A stretch of DNA of 64,000 bases from Fragilaria crotonensis (lineage: Eukaryota > Bacillariophyta > Fragilariophyceae > Fragilariales > Fragilariaceae): positions 19,026-83,025 of the forward strand of contig JAKSYS010000228.1 in NCBI GenBank assembly GCA_022925895.1, given 5' to 3'. The notes below the pieces were generated by a model, which saw nothing but the letters and a program-made list of their open reading frames with translations, did not search any database and was not told the DNA's origin. Made by a program: the position numbers and the translations under genes. Of the stretch, positions 31,886 through 42,838 are shown piece after piece. Within the stretch, counting starts at the first letter, position 1; every line of letters starts with the position of its first letter.

Positions 31886-32892
31886 CACAATACTGATATT
31901 GTTTCACGGAAAATCACTTTGCTTTATTGCTGTTACTGATACAAGGGTATAAGACCCTGTCTGAACCATTTCTTTCACAACCGCTTAACACTCCTTTTAC
32001 AAGCAACAGAGAAACAAGCATGTATTCAAATGCAGCTCAAAGCATCCATCATCCTTAATGGAGGACCACAATTGTCTTTGTTCATTGTGGCTGGTCCTCT
32101 TTAGAGGCACTGATGTTCAATTATACTTTTTGCATGAATACAATTACAACATTTTATCACTACCAATGCTCTTTGGACCGCAGCCGACCCGTACTGACAA
32201 GGAACGAACCAAAGCCGACCCGGACCGACAACGAAAAGGAGCGGACCGCAGCCGACCGCAACCGTGACAAGTAACAAATGTGCTGGCCGTCAGCCGTGAT
32301 GGGCCGACACGTGATTGGGAAGGACCGCAACCGGCCGTTACACTGAGAAAAAAGTTCCGTTCCGGCCGTAACCGGCCGGGACCTAAATACGAGGACCGCA
32401 GCCGCCCGAAATCACGGCCGGCCCACGGTTTCCGGCCGGCTGCGGCCAACGGGCCCCGATGTCATGCACTGCTTCGGAGTCGAGAGTCGAGAGCCCATGT
32501 TTGTCCCTGTAATCGAGCCGATCGAGCATCCTATGCATATAAATAAATAATTCTTCGGTTGCAGCTTGTACAGTACATTGGACATGCATATGAATGCTGC
32601 ACACCCCACACAGCACACCCTGCATTCAGTAGATCGGAGTCTGGTACAGTACAGCGTACCGTAGACTGTACAGTAGATGTCCTGTGCTGAATCTCATCGA
32701 CGAATTCTCTCATAAACTTGATATGCATACTACGCTAGTACGTACTACGAAACAATTCATAAAATTCTGTTCTCTGTAGAACCTGGTACAAGGGCTGCAG
32801 CATGATCTGATGAGACGTACGGTACTGTACCTGGTACTCCAGACTCCAGAATACGCACGGCACTGCACACTGCACACTCTGCAGTCTGCAAA
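31886..32892. other. Intergenic between satellite and F-box gene
   Basis: Unique AT-rich sequence (31886-32160), the GC-rich repeat copy B, then GTAC-rich DNA (32560-32880) up to the F-box gene. No supported gene. Confidence 0.5.
32170..32545. repeat. GC-rich CGGCCG dispersed repeat, copy B
   Basis: Repeats of GGACCGCAGCCGACC and CGGCCGTAACCGGCC type, ending with GGCCGGCTGCGGCCAAC, ATGTCATGCACTGCT and then TAATCGAGCCGATCGAGC. It is inverted relative to copy A at 22.7-22.9 kb. It shares its terminal CCCT(G)TAATCGAGCCGATCGAGC segment with copy C at 36.8 kb. Confidence 0.7.
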
Positions 32893-34145
32893 ATGCACAC
32901 AAACCTCGAAACGAAAAACCAACCCACCACCTCATCGTTTCAATTCTCAACCATGAGCAACCATGAGAACATCCGGTCGGCTTCGATACCAATCGAAACC
33001 AAGGAAGAAGCAGTTTGGTCGAAAGATGATCATGATTGGGCGCTCACATACAACATCTGGCACATGCTGCCATGGATGGAGCGTAAAGATTTGGCTTCCA
33101 CATACGGATGCAAGACAATTGGCGAATTCGAAGAATATATGAGCATACGACGTGCATTGGAAGCGGAGAAAAAGGCGTATCCCAATGAAGAAGCATACAT
33201 AGAGGGAATGGTAAGCAAGAATGAACAACTCGAAGATGTGAAACCTGCAGCTCTGGCTGTTCAAGTTGACGAAGACGAAATTGTGGATGAAGTGCCAACG
33301 GCGACCGAATCTTCTGATGAACCAAATCCCGACGACACGCTCTCCCAAGACGAGTTGTTAAGAGTCGGTGGATATATACTCAGTCTTCCCGAAGAACTTG
33401 GACACGCCGTCTTTTCCTTCCTCTCCGTAGATTCCTTTGCCACGTTGGCGCTTGTGAGTCCACATTGGAAACACTTGTGCCGTACCGAAGCTGTCTACAG
33501 AAAACTATGCGAGCGTGTCTACTTGCATCAGTCGAAACGGCGCGTCTTAAATGTGACACGATTTGGAAGTTATCGCAACATGCTGTACTTGAGACCACGT
33601 GTTCGAACGGGGTTATACGTCATGAGATATGCTCAAGTACGTCGTCATTCTTTTGATCGTTTTTTTGTGCCACCTTTCTTGTCGCTCTCACACAAGGTGC
33701 ACTCTAGGTCAAGCCCATCCAACGCGATATGTGGTGCGAAATTCCTGTCGGTGCCATCCTTGAAACTGTGTACTACCGATACATCTATTTTCTAGAAGAC
33801 GGGCGCGTTTTATATGCACTCACGAATGCCGGACCTCACGACATGATCCGACGCCTCCTCAAGGTCCTACGTCACGGCGAACCAGACCGTGCGGCTGTGT
33901 GGGGTACCTTTCAAATTAAGGGAAAGCATATGACTGTATTGGCGAAACAGGAGTGGCAGCATGTGAAATTGGAACTCTCCATTTTGCCCGAATCGCATTG
34001 GGGAAGGTTTGGTGCATTGACCTTCGATCGCCACTTGACTAGTGCGTCCGGTAATTTTGATGAAAATGCCTGGCCGAATGACATTCACGTCTTTCAAGTT
34101 CCATCTGAAGTGTTTCGGTATGTCCACGATCGGCGGTTGAGCTGA
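32893..34145 (+). CDS. F-box protein, FBXO9-like
   Basis: Two exons, 32893-33636 and 33708-34145, separated by a 71-bp phase-0 intron (GTACGT...CTCTAG), giving 393 aa. ATG 32953 (MSNHENIRS) is in a better context and could be the true start. The F-box is ILSLPEELGHAVFSFLSVDS at ~161-200, followed by the FBXO9-type region: FGSYRNMLYLRPRVRTGLYV, then across the junction VKPIQRDMW, YRYIYFLEDGRVLYALT and a beta-rich C-terminus. F-box proteins link SKP1 of an SCF ubiquitin ligase to substrates; FBXO9 in animals targets TEL2/TTI1. The N-terminal TPR-like segment of animal FBXO9 is not evident; an acidic linker is there instead. Confidence 0.82.
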
Positions 34146-35100
34146 CTGGAAAATATGATATGTAAACATGGACGCGCAGACTCGGAGATACACTTCATTA
34201 TGAATAAAGCGGGTCCGCGTTTGCTATGTGTGGTCCAAGCCATCACCCTTGTGCTTCACAATGTCGTGCAAGATAGCATGTCATGACATCAATCCATCTT
34301 CTGACAATCATTTTTGCGTGGTCTCGTTTGCGTGTCTTCTCGTTGTTCTCGTTGGCGTTTCACACGTTTATACCCCTTGCGACTCTTGGATGATGACTTT
34401 ATTTTGAAGTAACAATTGAAAAAGGCTGGTTCTTTGTGATCATGGGTGGTGCACGCATGATTTTTTATGTATTATGCTGCTGCCACGATGTGACATACTG
34501 GCTGAAGCGAGGCGTTCCCAGGCCAAAATTTTCACTTCCCAATAGGCCTGTGATGCCGTTCGCTTGGATCGCCAACTACTCCTTGTTCAAGCGGGAGAGT
34601 AGGGATACCTCCTTCCGTGGCGAGCGGCAACTCGACCGTTTGATGAGCCGAAGTATCAAGACCAAGCTGTCGCGTGTCCTAACGTGGGAAACATTGAATC
34701 GTGCTCGAACATTCACACCCTTGTCGAAGGATCATGGATACAAAACAACTGGGTCAGCCAAGACCTGGCTTTCTGTGAAAGTTCCAGACGCCATCGATAT
34801 CTGGCGCGTATTCTTAAGGTTCTGCATGCAACAAGATGTAGGCTCAAAGTTCGCCTCCTGGCCGATTCCCCGCTGGTACTAAATTTCACGGGATTTGAGG
34901 GCTTCCCAGCGGTGCCGTTGTTGACCTTGATCAGTTTCAGGAGAATCAGCGATTGCCTTTTCCCTGCAGGTATCGTCATTTACTGTGTCTGCGACTCAAC
35001 CAAAGAGTTGTCTCCTGAGATGGCTCCGATGTCTTGTGAAGGTCTAAGGGATATGGGATCGAGGAAGAGGTGTGCCCACGAGAAGCCTTACCCAAGGCTC
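34146..35100. other. Unassigned stretch with two overlapping frames
   Basis: Two plus-strand open stretches (34436-34882 and 34684-35133; 148-149 codons) overlap in different frames and partly oppose the next gene. Neither shows a domain I recognise. They could be remnants of one decayed gene or chance ORFs. No other feature. Confidence 0.35.
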
Positions 35101-35472
35101 TCAAACGAACGAGAGACTGCACCATTCGATTGAAGCAAACAACGGCTTGACTGGGACAGGCATCGTGCTGCTGACCCCATACTCTGCAAGAAGCTCTTTG
35201 GGAACGGGTGCGAAGTGACTCGCACGTTGAATCCTTGTCGCCTTAATTGGAGGAGAGACTTCAGTACGAAAAGTCGTATCGGGCGCTTCTCCCAAGCGAT
35301 AGGTCTTCACTCTAGTTGTGATGTTTTGGACTTCCCCATCTCGGAGACTAAAAGAGTTTTTGCCCATAGGGGCATGACTCAACTGTTGTACACCGGGTTG
35401 GAATCGAGCACGAGTCTGAAAAGACTCGTGTAGGCGAGCATTTTGGAAAGCGATGGACTTTCGCGTCGACAT
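35101..35472 (-). CDS. Hypothetical protein, 123 aa
   Basis: An open frame from ATG 35472 (MSTRKSIAFQNARLHESF). It is basic, with no signal peptide, membrane segment or recognisable domain. It includes a segment of short polar repeats (GEVQNITTRVKTYRLGEAPD). It lies upstream of another small minus-strand hypothetical frame (35897-36319) and could be an exon of the same gene, but I cannot show a junction. No function is proposed. Confidence 0.4.
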   Translation of the reverse strand: MSTRKSIAFQNARLHESFQTRARFQPGVQQLSHAPMGKNSFSLRDGEVQNITTRVKTYRLGEAPDTTFRTEVSPPIKATRIQRASHFAPVPKELLAEYGVSSTMPVPVKPLFASIEWCSLSFV

Positions 35473-35896
35473 TTTGGCATAATGAAGCTCATGATCGCAT
35501 CGTGGTGCCTTCTCTTTGGATGAATCTGAGGGTTTCGCCTGACAAGGACATGAGTCGAATTGATGAGGAACATTGCCTTCTCAGTTTGTTGGCGACTTCT
35601 CTGAATGGATGTTTCACTAGGTTGAATCAGACGGAGTAGGCCAGAAAGGGAAAGTGCGAAAATGTAGGTGCTTAAGGGATTGTGTTACATTGAGGTAGAC
35701 CTATGTTGTGTTCATGAAGCGTGCTGCATCAAATATATCTTGCTGATGAATGCGCATCCCAAATGACGCTGAAACAACAGATGCGGTGCTCGATGGCACC
35801 GGCAATGGTAGTGATACCCACGAGAACTGCATTGTTTGCGTTCATTGAACGCGCCGAGCTTTCAGTAGATATCACGTACCTCAATCTGGTGAACCT

Positions 35897-36319
35897 TCAG
35901 TCGTCTTCACAGTCGAATAGAGAGGAAGAGGCTTGCGCCTGATGCCAAACTGCTTCTACACTAAGTTGGAAGTCAGGCAACGGTGGCGCAGATCGATTCT
36001 GTGGGTCACCTGTTTCCTTGTCGACACGTCTGCGTTTGACAGGTCGCTCGTGGTATCGACCTGAACCAAAAAGAAATAAATCCTCTGCTACCTCAGTTAT
36101 CTTCATTGTGATATCAGCAAATGATCGCTTCTGTGCGGGTGTGGAAGGGGACTCCCGTATTGGCAGCGATTTTTCTGTTGACAAGTCCGATGTATGGTGA
36201 CGTCCCTTCGTGAGCTCTTCATCGGTGGGATTCTCAAAGTTCGTGCCTATGCCAATGCTTTTGACAATATGTTGGAACGAAGGGAAGTTGAAGGTCGCGT
36301 TCGGCTTGACAGATGACAT
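35897..36319 (-). CDS. Hypothetical small nuclear-type protein, 140 aa
   Basis: An open frame from ATG 36319 (MSSVKPNATFNFPSFQHI) to TGA at 35897. The middle contains a basic cluster RPVKRRRVDKE that resembles a nuclear localisation signal; the end is acidic (SSSLFDCEDD). Composition is Ser/Pro-rich and probably disordered. No domain is recognised. The 3' neighbour on the same strand (35101-35472) may belong to the same transcript. Function unknown. Confidence 0.5.
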   Translation of the reverse strand: MSSVKPNATFNFPSFQHIVKSIGIGTNFENPTDEELTKGRHHTSDLSTEKSLPIRESPSTPAQKRSFADITMKITEVAEDLFLFGSGRYHERPVKRRRVDKETGDPQNRSAPPLPDFQLSVEAVWHQAQASSSLFDCEDD

Positions 36320-36784
36320 GGTGAACTAGAAATGCGAATCGCATATGGATGGTGCCAAATTTCTGAGGTTAGCAGCATGCGACGTTTCAGAAACGGAGGG
36401 AAGGTGCACCCGAACACCCGCCTGGAATCCGCGTGCTCACTAATTACGTTTGACGTTGGATCCAAAATAGATGAAGTGCACGAAGGATGCACAAACAAAA
36501 CTGGCCAACACATGCATATATATGTTTGCACAAAATTTAGGAGGAGACCAGTTCTTAAGTATATGTCGTTGATAATTGCTGTTGAGGTTTAACCTTTTGG
36601 CTATGATGTTTTACTACACCAAATTTCCGACGTCGGACTTTTGCATCTACGGGCATTTTCATATTTATATACATTCACCATTTTGATACACATTATTCAC
36701 TCACGGGACTTCCAGGCTTTATTTAAGAGCTTATTCAATATATGTCTGTATACTCGCAGTACTCCATTTAGTCTACATGACTCG

Positions 36785-36850
36785 GTCGCCTGCTGGCCGT
36801 AGACAACGGGAGGCCTTCTATGTCCCTAATCGAGCCGATCGAGCGTTCTA
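36785..36850. repeat. GC-rich dispersed repeat, copy C (short)
   Basis: Carries GGCCGTAGACAACGGG and then TATGTCCCTAATCGAGCCGATCGAGC. These correspond to the GCGGCCAACGGG and TTTGTCCCTGTAATCGAGCCGATCGAGC parts of copy B (32.4-32.53 kb) in the same orientation, with the material between them missing. Confidence 0.6.
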
Positions 36851-37200
36851 ATAAAATCGACGCCATAAATTATACTGCAAATAAAGTTACACATCGCCTT
36901 TACCTACGAATCTCATGCTGCTCCTCTGACGATAAAAATACCGTACACAGTATCAGTAGTAAGTAGAAGTCAGTACTCCCGTACGATTCTGAAATCGTAC
37001 GTGTGAAACATTGTATGACAGTAGTACTAACCTATCGTATTACTGTGCGAGATCCTCACTGTACCATGGAGATTGGAGATACCAACGTACTGTCGCAATG
37101 TACCGTAGCATTTTGCTACAGTAACCCCTTAAAACCTATGGTAGGTGGTAGGTTTCCGAACCCCTAATAACCCCTTCGCCTTCTTGAGATCCGAATTTGG

Positions 37201-37224
37201 CGCCTTAATTAACTAATTAAGGCG
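37201..37224. repeat. Perfect 11-bp stem palindrome with 2-bp spacer
   Basis: CGCCTTAATTA, then AC, then TAATTAAGGCG. It is an isolated near-perfect palindrome followed closely by GGCGCGCCGGCCGG. No gene ends here; its role is unknown. Confidence 0.85.
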
Positions 37225-37850
37225 TCAGTTGGCGCGCCGGCCGGATTGCATTAATTCAAAACACCCCTGCATATCGTCTACGTACCGGTAACAATTTCAT
37301 TTTCATGATAGAGCGACTCCGACTGCGCGCCCACAAACTGTTACTGTACATGTAGCCAGTACTCCAGTAGCGTGCCAAAACAGTACATGGTATTGAAGTC
37401 CGAATACTGGTACTGTACCATTACTACGAGAATCCACGTACCCGTCCAGTATCATAGTACTACTCGTGTATATCATACTAATTGACCTCGGTCTACCGTT
37501 GTAGCGGAACATAGTACAAGTACCAGGTACTTGTACTAACTGGTAGCATGAGAATTGGAAACAACGGAAACACATGAAACATCGAACATCCGTATGCATA
37601 TTGCATATGCATATGCATATGTCATACTTCCAACAGTACCTAGAGTACTATTATCCTTGCATAACTGCTGCCTCCTGCCTACGTCCTTTGTGACTCAGTG
37701 ACGAATCTTGTTATGATATGATATTGTGTATCATAGACTGCGACTGCGGTCGTCCAACCTGAAACGAAACGAGGCGTTGACGAGATTTCGTTTGACCCTA
37801 TGCATTGATCATTTCAACCAATACAGCCATATCTTTCGGTTTCTGCGCAG

Positions 37851-38999
37851 ATGATTCAGAGACTCCAAAGAAACAGGGTGAGCATAACGAGGTTCACGGT
37901 TCGATATCTTTCTGCCTCAAACAATGATCCCAGACAACGAAAGGCTGATCATGATCATTGTGTTAGTCTAGTTCAACAGCGAGACCGGGAGGGTTACCGT
38001 AAGTGCGACTCGTACTATCGCAGTAGTCGTAGCTGAGTCACCCTCTTCTCTTCTCACGTTTCTATTGTCTTCCAAATCAAAGTATGCGGCCTTCTCCTCC
38101 CGGCCAATTCCAGGAGGCAGTACTTTGCGCTCCGCGCGTTCAATGCGGAGCTCGCTTCTATCAAAGATGGATCTGATCGTCGGAGAGGGGGCGGCGCTGA
38201 GGAAGCAGGCTCCTCTTTAGGTCAACGAATGAGATTCCAGTGGTGGCGAGAGGCACTTTACAGCCTCTACCCTGACGGTCAGGACGATTCCCCCGCTGCG
38301 AACAATGATCGGCGGCAAGTGGGCGGATTTTTATCTAGTATTTCGACAAGCTACGGTCTAAACCCTGTGGTGAGAGCCTTGGGTCATGCGGTGCAGGAAT
38401 CAAATCTGACAAGACGCTTCTTAGAACGATTGCTGGATGCTAGAGAAGCAGATATGGATTTGCAGCAATTACCGACATTGGACAATGCAATCATGTACGC
38501 GGAGGACTCCACTTCCAGTTTGTTGTATCTGACACTGGAGTGCTGCGATGTACGTGAGGACGCAGCGGATGAAGTGGCGTCTAATGTTGGTGTTGGTTGT
38601 GGGTTGGTAACAGCAATTCGATCAGCACCGTATCGAGCCGTTCAAGGCGAAATGTCGATTCCTGCCGAGTTGTTGGCGATGCAAAAATTTCAGGACTACT
38701 TGTCAGCGCGACACAATCCTGATTATCAGTACAGCGCTGAGAATGAAAAGGTTCTCAGGGAGGCCGTGCAGCACATGGCCTATGTAGCGTCCACGTTCTT
38801 GGCTCGAGCCAGAGATACGCAATTCGACGTTCCCATAAAGGGGCGCATCGCAATGATCACTGCAGTCCCCGCGATTCACTACCTAGAGAAGCTTAAAGAA
38901 GTCGAATACGACTTGTTTGATGAGCGATTACATCCGGATCAGTCGAGATTAATCTTGCTCACCATGTTGGGAAGGACTTGGTTGACCGGTAAATTCTAA
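37851..38999 (+). CDS. NDUFAF6: Complex I assembly factor NDUFAF6-like (squalene/phytoene synthase fold)
   Basis: Two exons, 37851-37998 and 38083-38999, with an 84-bp phase-1 intron (GTAAGT...CAAAG). The join restores the family core [35 protein letters not shown], giving 354 aa in all. Further family blocks are MRFQWWREALYSLY, VGVGCGLVTAIRSAPY and the PAIHYLEKLKEVEYDLFDER end. NDUFAF6 is a mitochondrial matrix protein needed early in NADH dehydrogenase assembly; it has the prenyl-synthase fold but lacks the catalytic Asp-rich motifs. The basic, Ser/Arg-rich N-terminus (MIQRLQRNRVSITRFTVRYL) looks like a mitochondrial presequence, which supports the start choice. Confidence 0.9.
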
Positions 39000-39054
39000 A
39001 AATGTCTCACGTTACCAGTCGGTGCATCAGTCGTTCGCTGTGTTTGTTATTCTG

Positions 39055-40227
39055 CTATGGCTCGATGGGTTCTGCCACTCCCATATGGCGAGCTAGTCCT
39101 GGTTTGGGTTGCCAATCCACGATCCGCCAACCAGCCTCGGCAAGAACAGGTCGGGCAATGTCGTAGTCGCCTCCGGGTATGCGCTCCAAGCGATCTGCAA
39201 ATACCAATGATCCCCGAGACGAATTATTCTTTCTCAAGACATTGCGACACACGTTCAGCAGCCCGTGTGGAACGCCCTCATTGAGATATATCATGACGCC
39301 CTCGAATAAAAAAATGGTATGCCACATCTCGTGGTCGGGGGACACGACAAGATCCGTCAAGATGGCCTCCACGTCAGACAGCTGATTCAAATCTACTGGA
39401 TACAAGTCGGGCAGTAACAAGACAGACTGTAATTTCAGAGATGGATCACGTCGTCGTTGACGTCTTCGTTGCAACCGTGGAGCACTAAATAGTTTTCGCT
39501 TGGCATCGACAACGTTTGGCAAATCCAATTCAATAGCGTGGTCGACCAAACCTTCTTGTCGAAATTTGATTGACCGAGCGTCGTACCCACCCCCTAAAGT
39601 GATCAGTCGAATTTTGGGGCGATTTTGGTGATCATTATCATTGTGACTGCTTTCTTGCTGTGGTTGCTCCTCTTTAGCGACTAGGCCCTCGACAATGTGC
39701 TTGACTCTTCGATCCAAGAATGCAGTTCGAATTTCTACGTTCGCGTGGTGCAATCGAAACCATTTGCAGAATGTTGGTCCGACCAACCAGCGTGTTAAGT
39801 ACGGCAACATATCGTAGGTGAGGTAACTATCATAGGCAGGCGAGTGTGGATCATTAGCCGCAAGTGCCTTCCACCAGAGGCACATGAGTGACAGAGACGA
39901 GTCTGGCGGCTTGCACCGGTCTCCGAAATGCAATAATGGCATGGCAGCGCGATGCATATTCCAGGCTCGCTTGTAGGAACTAGCAGGTGCGTCGATGGGT
40001 GGCTGTACCCCAGCGGTTGCGGCCTCGCGTGCGGTTGGGATGGTGGAATTGGGATTGGCGTATTTGGCATCTCGAGACTCTTCCTCTGGTCTGTTTCTAC
40101 CAAATTTGTGAATTCTATTCTCCATGGAGTTGAGGTTTGACGCTAATGCGAAGACACAGTCATGGGTGAGCATGAAGAATAATGATAGGAATGCAATCCA
40201 TGAATTTAGCGAAGAGACCATCGTCAT
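39055..40227 (-). CDS. Leucine carboxyl methyltransferase-family (SAM-dependent) protein with leader
   Basis: A single exon of 390 aa from ATG 40227. The SAM-binding motif is LITLGGGYDARSIKF (~210), followed by HAIELDLPNVVDAKRKL and FLFEGVMIYLNEG, the pattern of the LCMT/PPM family. Classical LCMT1 methylates the C-terminal leucine of PP2A; many relatives methylate other small or protein substrates. The N-terminus is a hydrophobic leader (LNSWIAFLSLFFMLTHDCVF), so this copy enters the secretory route or plastid rather than the cytosol, which argues against it being the PP2A enzyme. An insertion rich in Gln/Asn (EEQPQQESSHNDNDHQN) precedes the SAM motif. The substrate is unknown. Confidence 0.8.
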   Translation of the reverse strand: MTMVSSLNSWIAFLSLFFMLTHDCVFALASNLNSMENRIHKFGRNRPEEESRDAKYANPNSTIPTAREAATAGVQPPIDAPASSYKRAWNMHRAAMPLLHFGDRCKPPDSSLSLMCLWWKALAANDPHSPAYDSYLTYDMLPYLTRWLVGPTFCKWFRLHHANVEIRTAFLDRRVKHIVEGLVAKEEQPQQESSHNDNDHQNRPKIRLITLGGGYDARSIKFRQEGLVDHAIELDLPNVVDAKRKLFSAPRLQRRRQRRRDPSLKLQSVLLLPDLYPVDLNQLSDVEAILTDLVVSPDHEMWHTIFLFEGVMIYLNEGVPHGLLNVCRNVLRKNNSSRGSLVFADRLERIPGGDYDIARPVLAEAGWRIVDWQPKPGLARHMGVAEPIEP

Positions 40228-40963
40228 GACACCTTAGCCCGTTCTCTTGTGCATCATTTTTGATTACAGTGTATGCTCTAACGAGTAATGAGTACAACTA
40301 CTACACTCTCCTTCAATTTCTACCGCTCGAACATGTAAAAACATAGTGTACGCTAGTATACCAGGTACCGTATACCAACGTCACGAGTTCTCATGGAACG
40401 AAAGGAGAGTTCACAGTGCATACTGGAATACTTGCACCTTCTTGACAGCACCTCGTACAACACATACAAAGTGCATAGTGCGCAGCTGCAGACAGCATGC
40501 AGACGACAGACCAGTCATTTTTGTTACGTCATTTTGCTCTAAGAGCATCCAGCAGACAAACGGCAACACAAGGCGAACGCTGTGCATTTTGGCATTTAGG
40601 AGGAAGAACCCTCCCGCTTTCGAGAGAAAAGGCTCTTCCCGACAACAACGACGATTTATCAACGTCTGTTGCAGGTCCATTATTGCCAAGGCTAGCGCCC
40701 TAACCCAACTTCAAGCCTTTCTTGTCGCAGACGCTGACCAGAATACTCTTGAGTCAAGTTAAGTGGGTGTCACAATTTCGAGGAAATTTGTAACTTCACG
40801 ATTCTGCCAATGGCGACGGAAACGAACTCAATTATCTAACTCCCATCCTGACGTCTCGGTTTTGTCTGTGCGTGACTGCCGTCGTCGATCGATCGACTCC
40901 TAAGATCATCATCATCATCAACAACATATCATCCGACGTCTTCCTTCGTACATTTTCCAACTT
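40228..40963. promoter_or_regulatory. Divergent intergenic region, methyltransferase / LamG-like gene
   Basis: 736 bp between divergent starts, with GTATACC/GGTACC-type words near 40350-40380. A 138-codon plus-strand ORF has no domain and is rejected. Confidence 0.4.
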
Positions 40964-42662
40964 ATGACTGACGCTTCAACGATGAATGTCCCTCCCGTGG
41001 CCATCCAATGGTTGGCTCGGAATGCCGCCTCCGACGTGGAACTAGCCCAGCTCTCCAACGTGAGCAAGGAATGGAGACGCCAGGTTGGACTGTCCCTTTC
41101 GGATGTCACCTCGACGAGTCGACTTCTACTGCCATCCATGATACGCTTCGCTAGGAGTCAGACACATCAAAGCACCACGACGAGAACGCCATCCAACACC
41201 AAAAGGAGTGCCAAAACGCAATTCGACACATTTTGTGCTGCGTGGTTTCCTCCTTCTGGGATCCAGCACATTCCCGTCTCAACCCTGCCCCTCGATCATC
41301 AACACGATGCTTTACCAACCAGCCGAAGTCATGGTGGTGCGACTGCGGTTAGGAATCGGTATTGCTGCTATGAATGGGTTGGATACCAAAAGGAATTCCA
41401 GGTATTGTCTCCATTCGGGTATCAGTCATCCTTTCTCGACGGCCTCTTCGCGACGTCCGGATACGTGAACAGCAACCCCGCAAACCATCAGCGGTCGTTC
41501 GAGGCTACTCTTGCCCGTCCAGAAGGTTATTGTGAGTGCTGGGATGACAAGACGGACGCCACTTCTGCAGAGAATATCAACGCAGACCCCGTGCACCTAC
41601 GGCATCGAACCTATCTCCAACGACAATTACTCCCACGCGTCATTCGGAGTTCCTATTGGAAGAATCCTCGGAATCCAACTCTGTCCGGCCAACAACAGCG
41701 CGCAGTGCAATTTTTAAATGCCAGCGGTTCCAGTGCCCTGAGACTCCTCACACCGCCATTTGCGTGCGGACCACTGTCTCGCCAAATTACGATACTGTGC
41801 GTCGGAATTGCCACCGAGGATGGATGCTTTCTTTCCGGACTGACAAGGCGGTGCGAATTGGGTCACATGCATCCTCAATGTGAGCGTGACAGTATCATTG
41901 ACATGAGTCCCGTGTGTATTTGCTGCGACGGGCGGGAGCTTCCGATTTCTCGCATACTCAACGACCGACGAGGAGGAGTGCGATGATGACTCGAGCGCTG
42001 CGGCGGATATCCCCGATGGTTGTAAGTGTGCTTTCAATCCCAACAAAGAGTTGTTCGACTCGGAATCCGTCCGTGACAACGAGGATGATTCCAAGCCACC
42101 AGATTATGTGCACATGGGGAGATTAGGACCCGGCCGGTGGCATTGCTATGTGGCGGTGATCGATGGCTCTGAGAGTACGATACGGATAGATGGAGCACAG
42201 GAGACTATCACCCACTTCATCAACGATGATGCTGGCCCAGTTGTTCTGGATGGACTCACAATTGGATCTGACCACTCGTTTAATTTGTCATTATGCTTTG
42301 GCGATGGAGCTCCAGGAGAAGGTGAAGGATCAATATCGGAACTGATTGTCTTTCAAGGTAGGCTTCCTCTTCGCGATCTGGCAGCGCTGGAAGATCATTT
42401 GATGCGGAAGCACGGCATCACCCCCACTACTTCATCCGACGCAAATGTTCTCCTTCAAGAAGATGAATGGAAGCGCATGAGTCGTGCTCTTATAGAGCAG
42501 TCGGCTCCTTACGACTCGATTGTAGTGCCCGACGGCGTACCCCTTCGCGTGATGGCCAACGATCCCAGTGTATCCTGGCACCGGAACAATGCAGTGACGG
42601 GAGAACGCATGCAGGTGGCGCGCATCGGAAGTCGGTTAAGTCAAGGATCAAGTGACTGGTAG
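40964..42662 (+). CDS. Protein with F-box-like N-terminus and LamG/concanavalin-like C-terminal domain
   Basis: ATG 40964 (MTDASTMNVPPVAIQWLAR). Residues ~9-45 (VPPVAIQWLARNAASDVELAQLSNVSKEWR) resemble an F-box-like helix pair. The second half, from ITILCVGIATEDGCFLSGL through GRWHCYVAVIDGSESTIRIDG to GSISELIVFQGRLPLRDLAALE, resembles a LamG/ConA-type beta-sandwich with an acidic loop (DEEECDDDSS). The frame changes once, near 41930. Removing one base of a GGG run (41930-41932) gives a smooth join (CDG-GSFRFLAYSTTDEEE). A 61-bp GTGTGT...ACGAG intron (41912-41972) is an alternative. About 565 aa if joined. The domain pair suggests a ubiquitin-ligase adaptor, but this is inference. Confidence 0.6.
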
Positions 42663-42838
42663 TGTAGGCATAAGACATGCAGCGCTATTGGAATGATATG
42701 CAGTTACAACAATAGGGCAATAGGGCTTTGTTTGTAGAATGTGGCCATCCCATAATTATTCTGCTTCGCCTTTTGACGGTACGAGCTGTTCTGCCTCGTT
42801 CGGTTGGTCAATTTGTTTTGGCTGATTAGAAGAGGTAA

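Larger units (their letters stand above)
36320..37850. other. Long intergenic region, repeat- and palindrome-rich
   Basis: 1.5 kb with GC-rich repeat copy C (36785-36850), a perfect palindrome (37201-37224), a stretch of GTAC/AGTAC-rich DNA (36940-37560) and GCATATGCATATGCATATG near 37598. No supported gene. Confidence 0.5.

Noticed and set aside
31950-31970. AGACCCTG as a hAT terminal repeat (CAGGGTCT on minus)
   Set aside because: Only one occurrence; no matching inverted partner on the far side of the transposase.
40346-40762. 138-codon plus-strand ORF in the divergent spacer
   Set aside because: No domain, an opposing ORF overlaps it, and it lies in the presumed promoter region.
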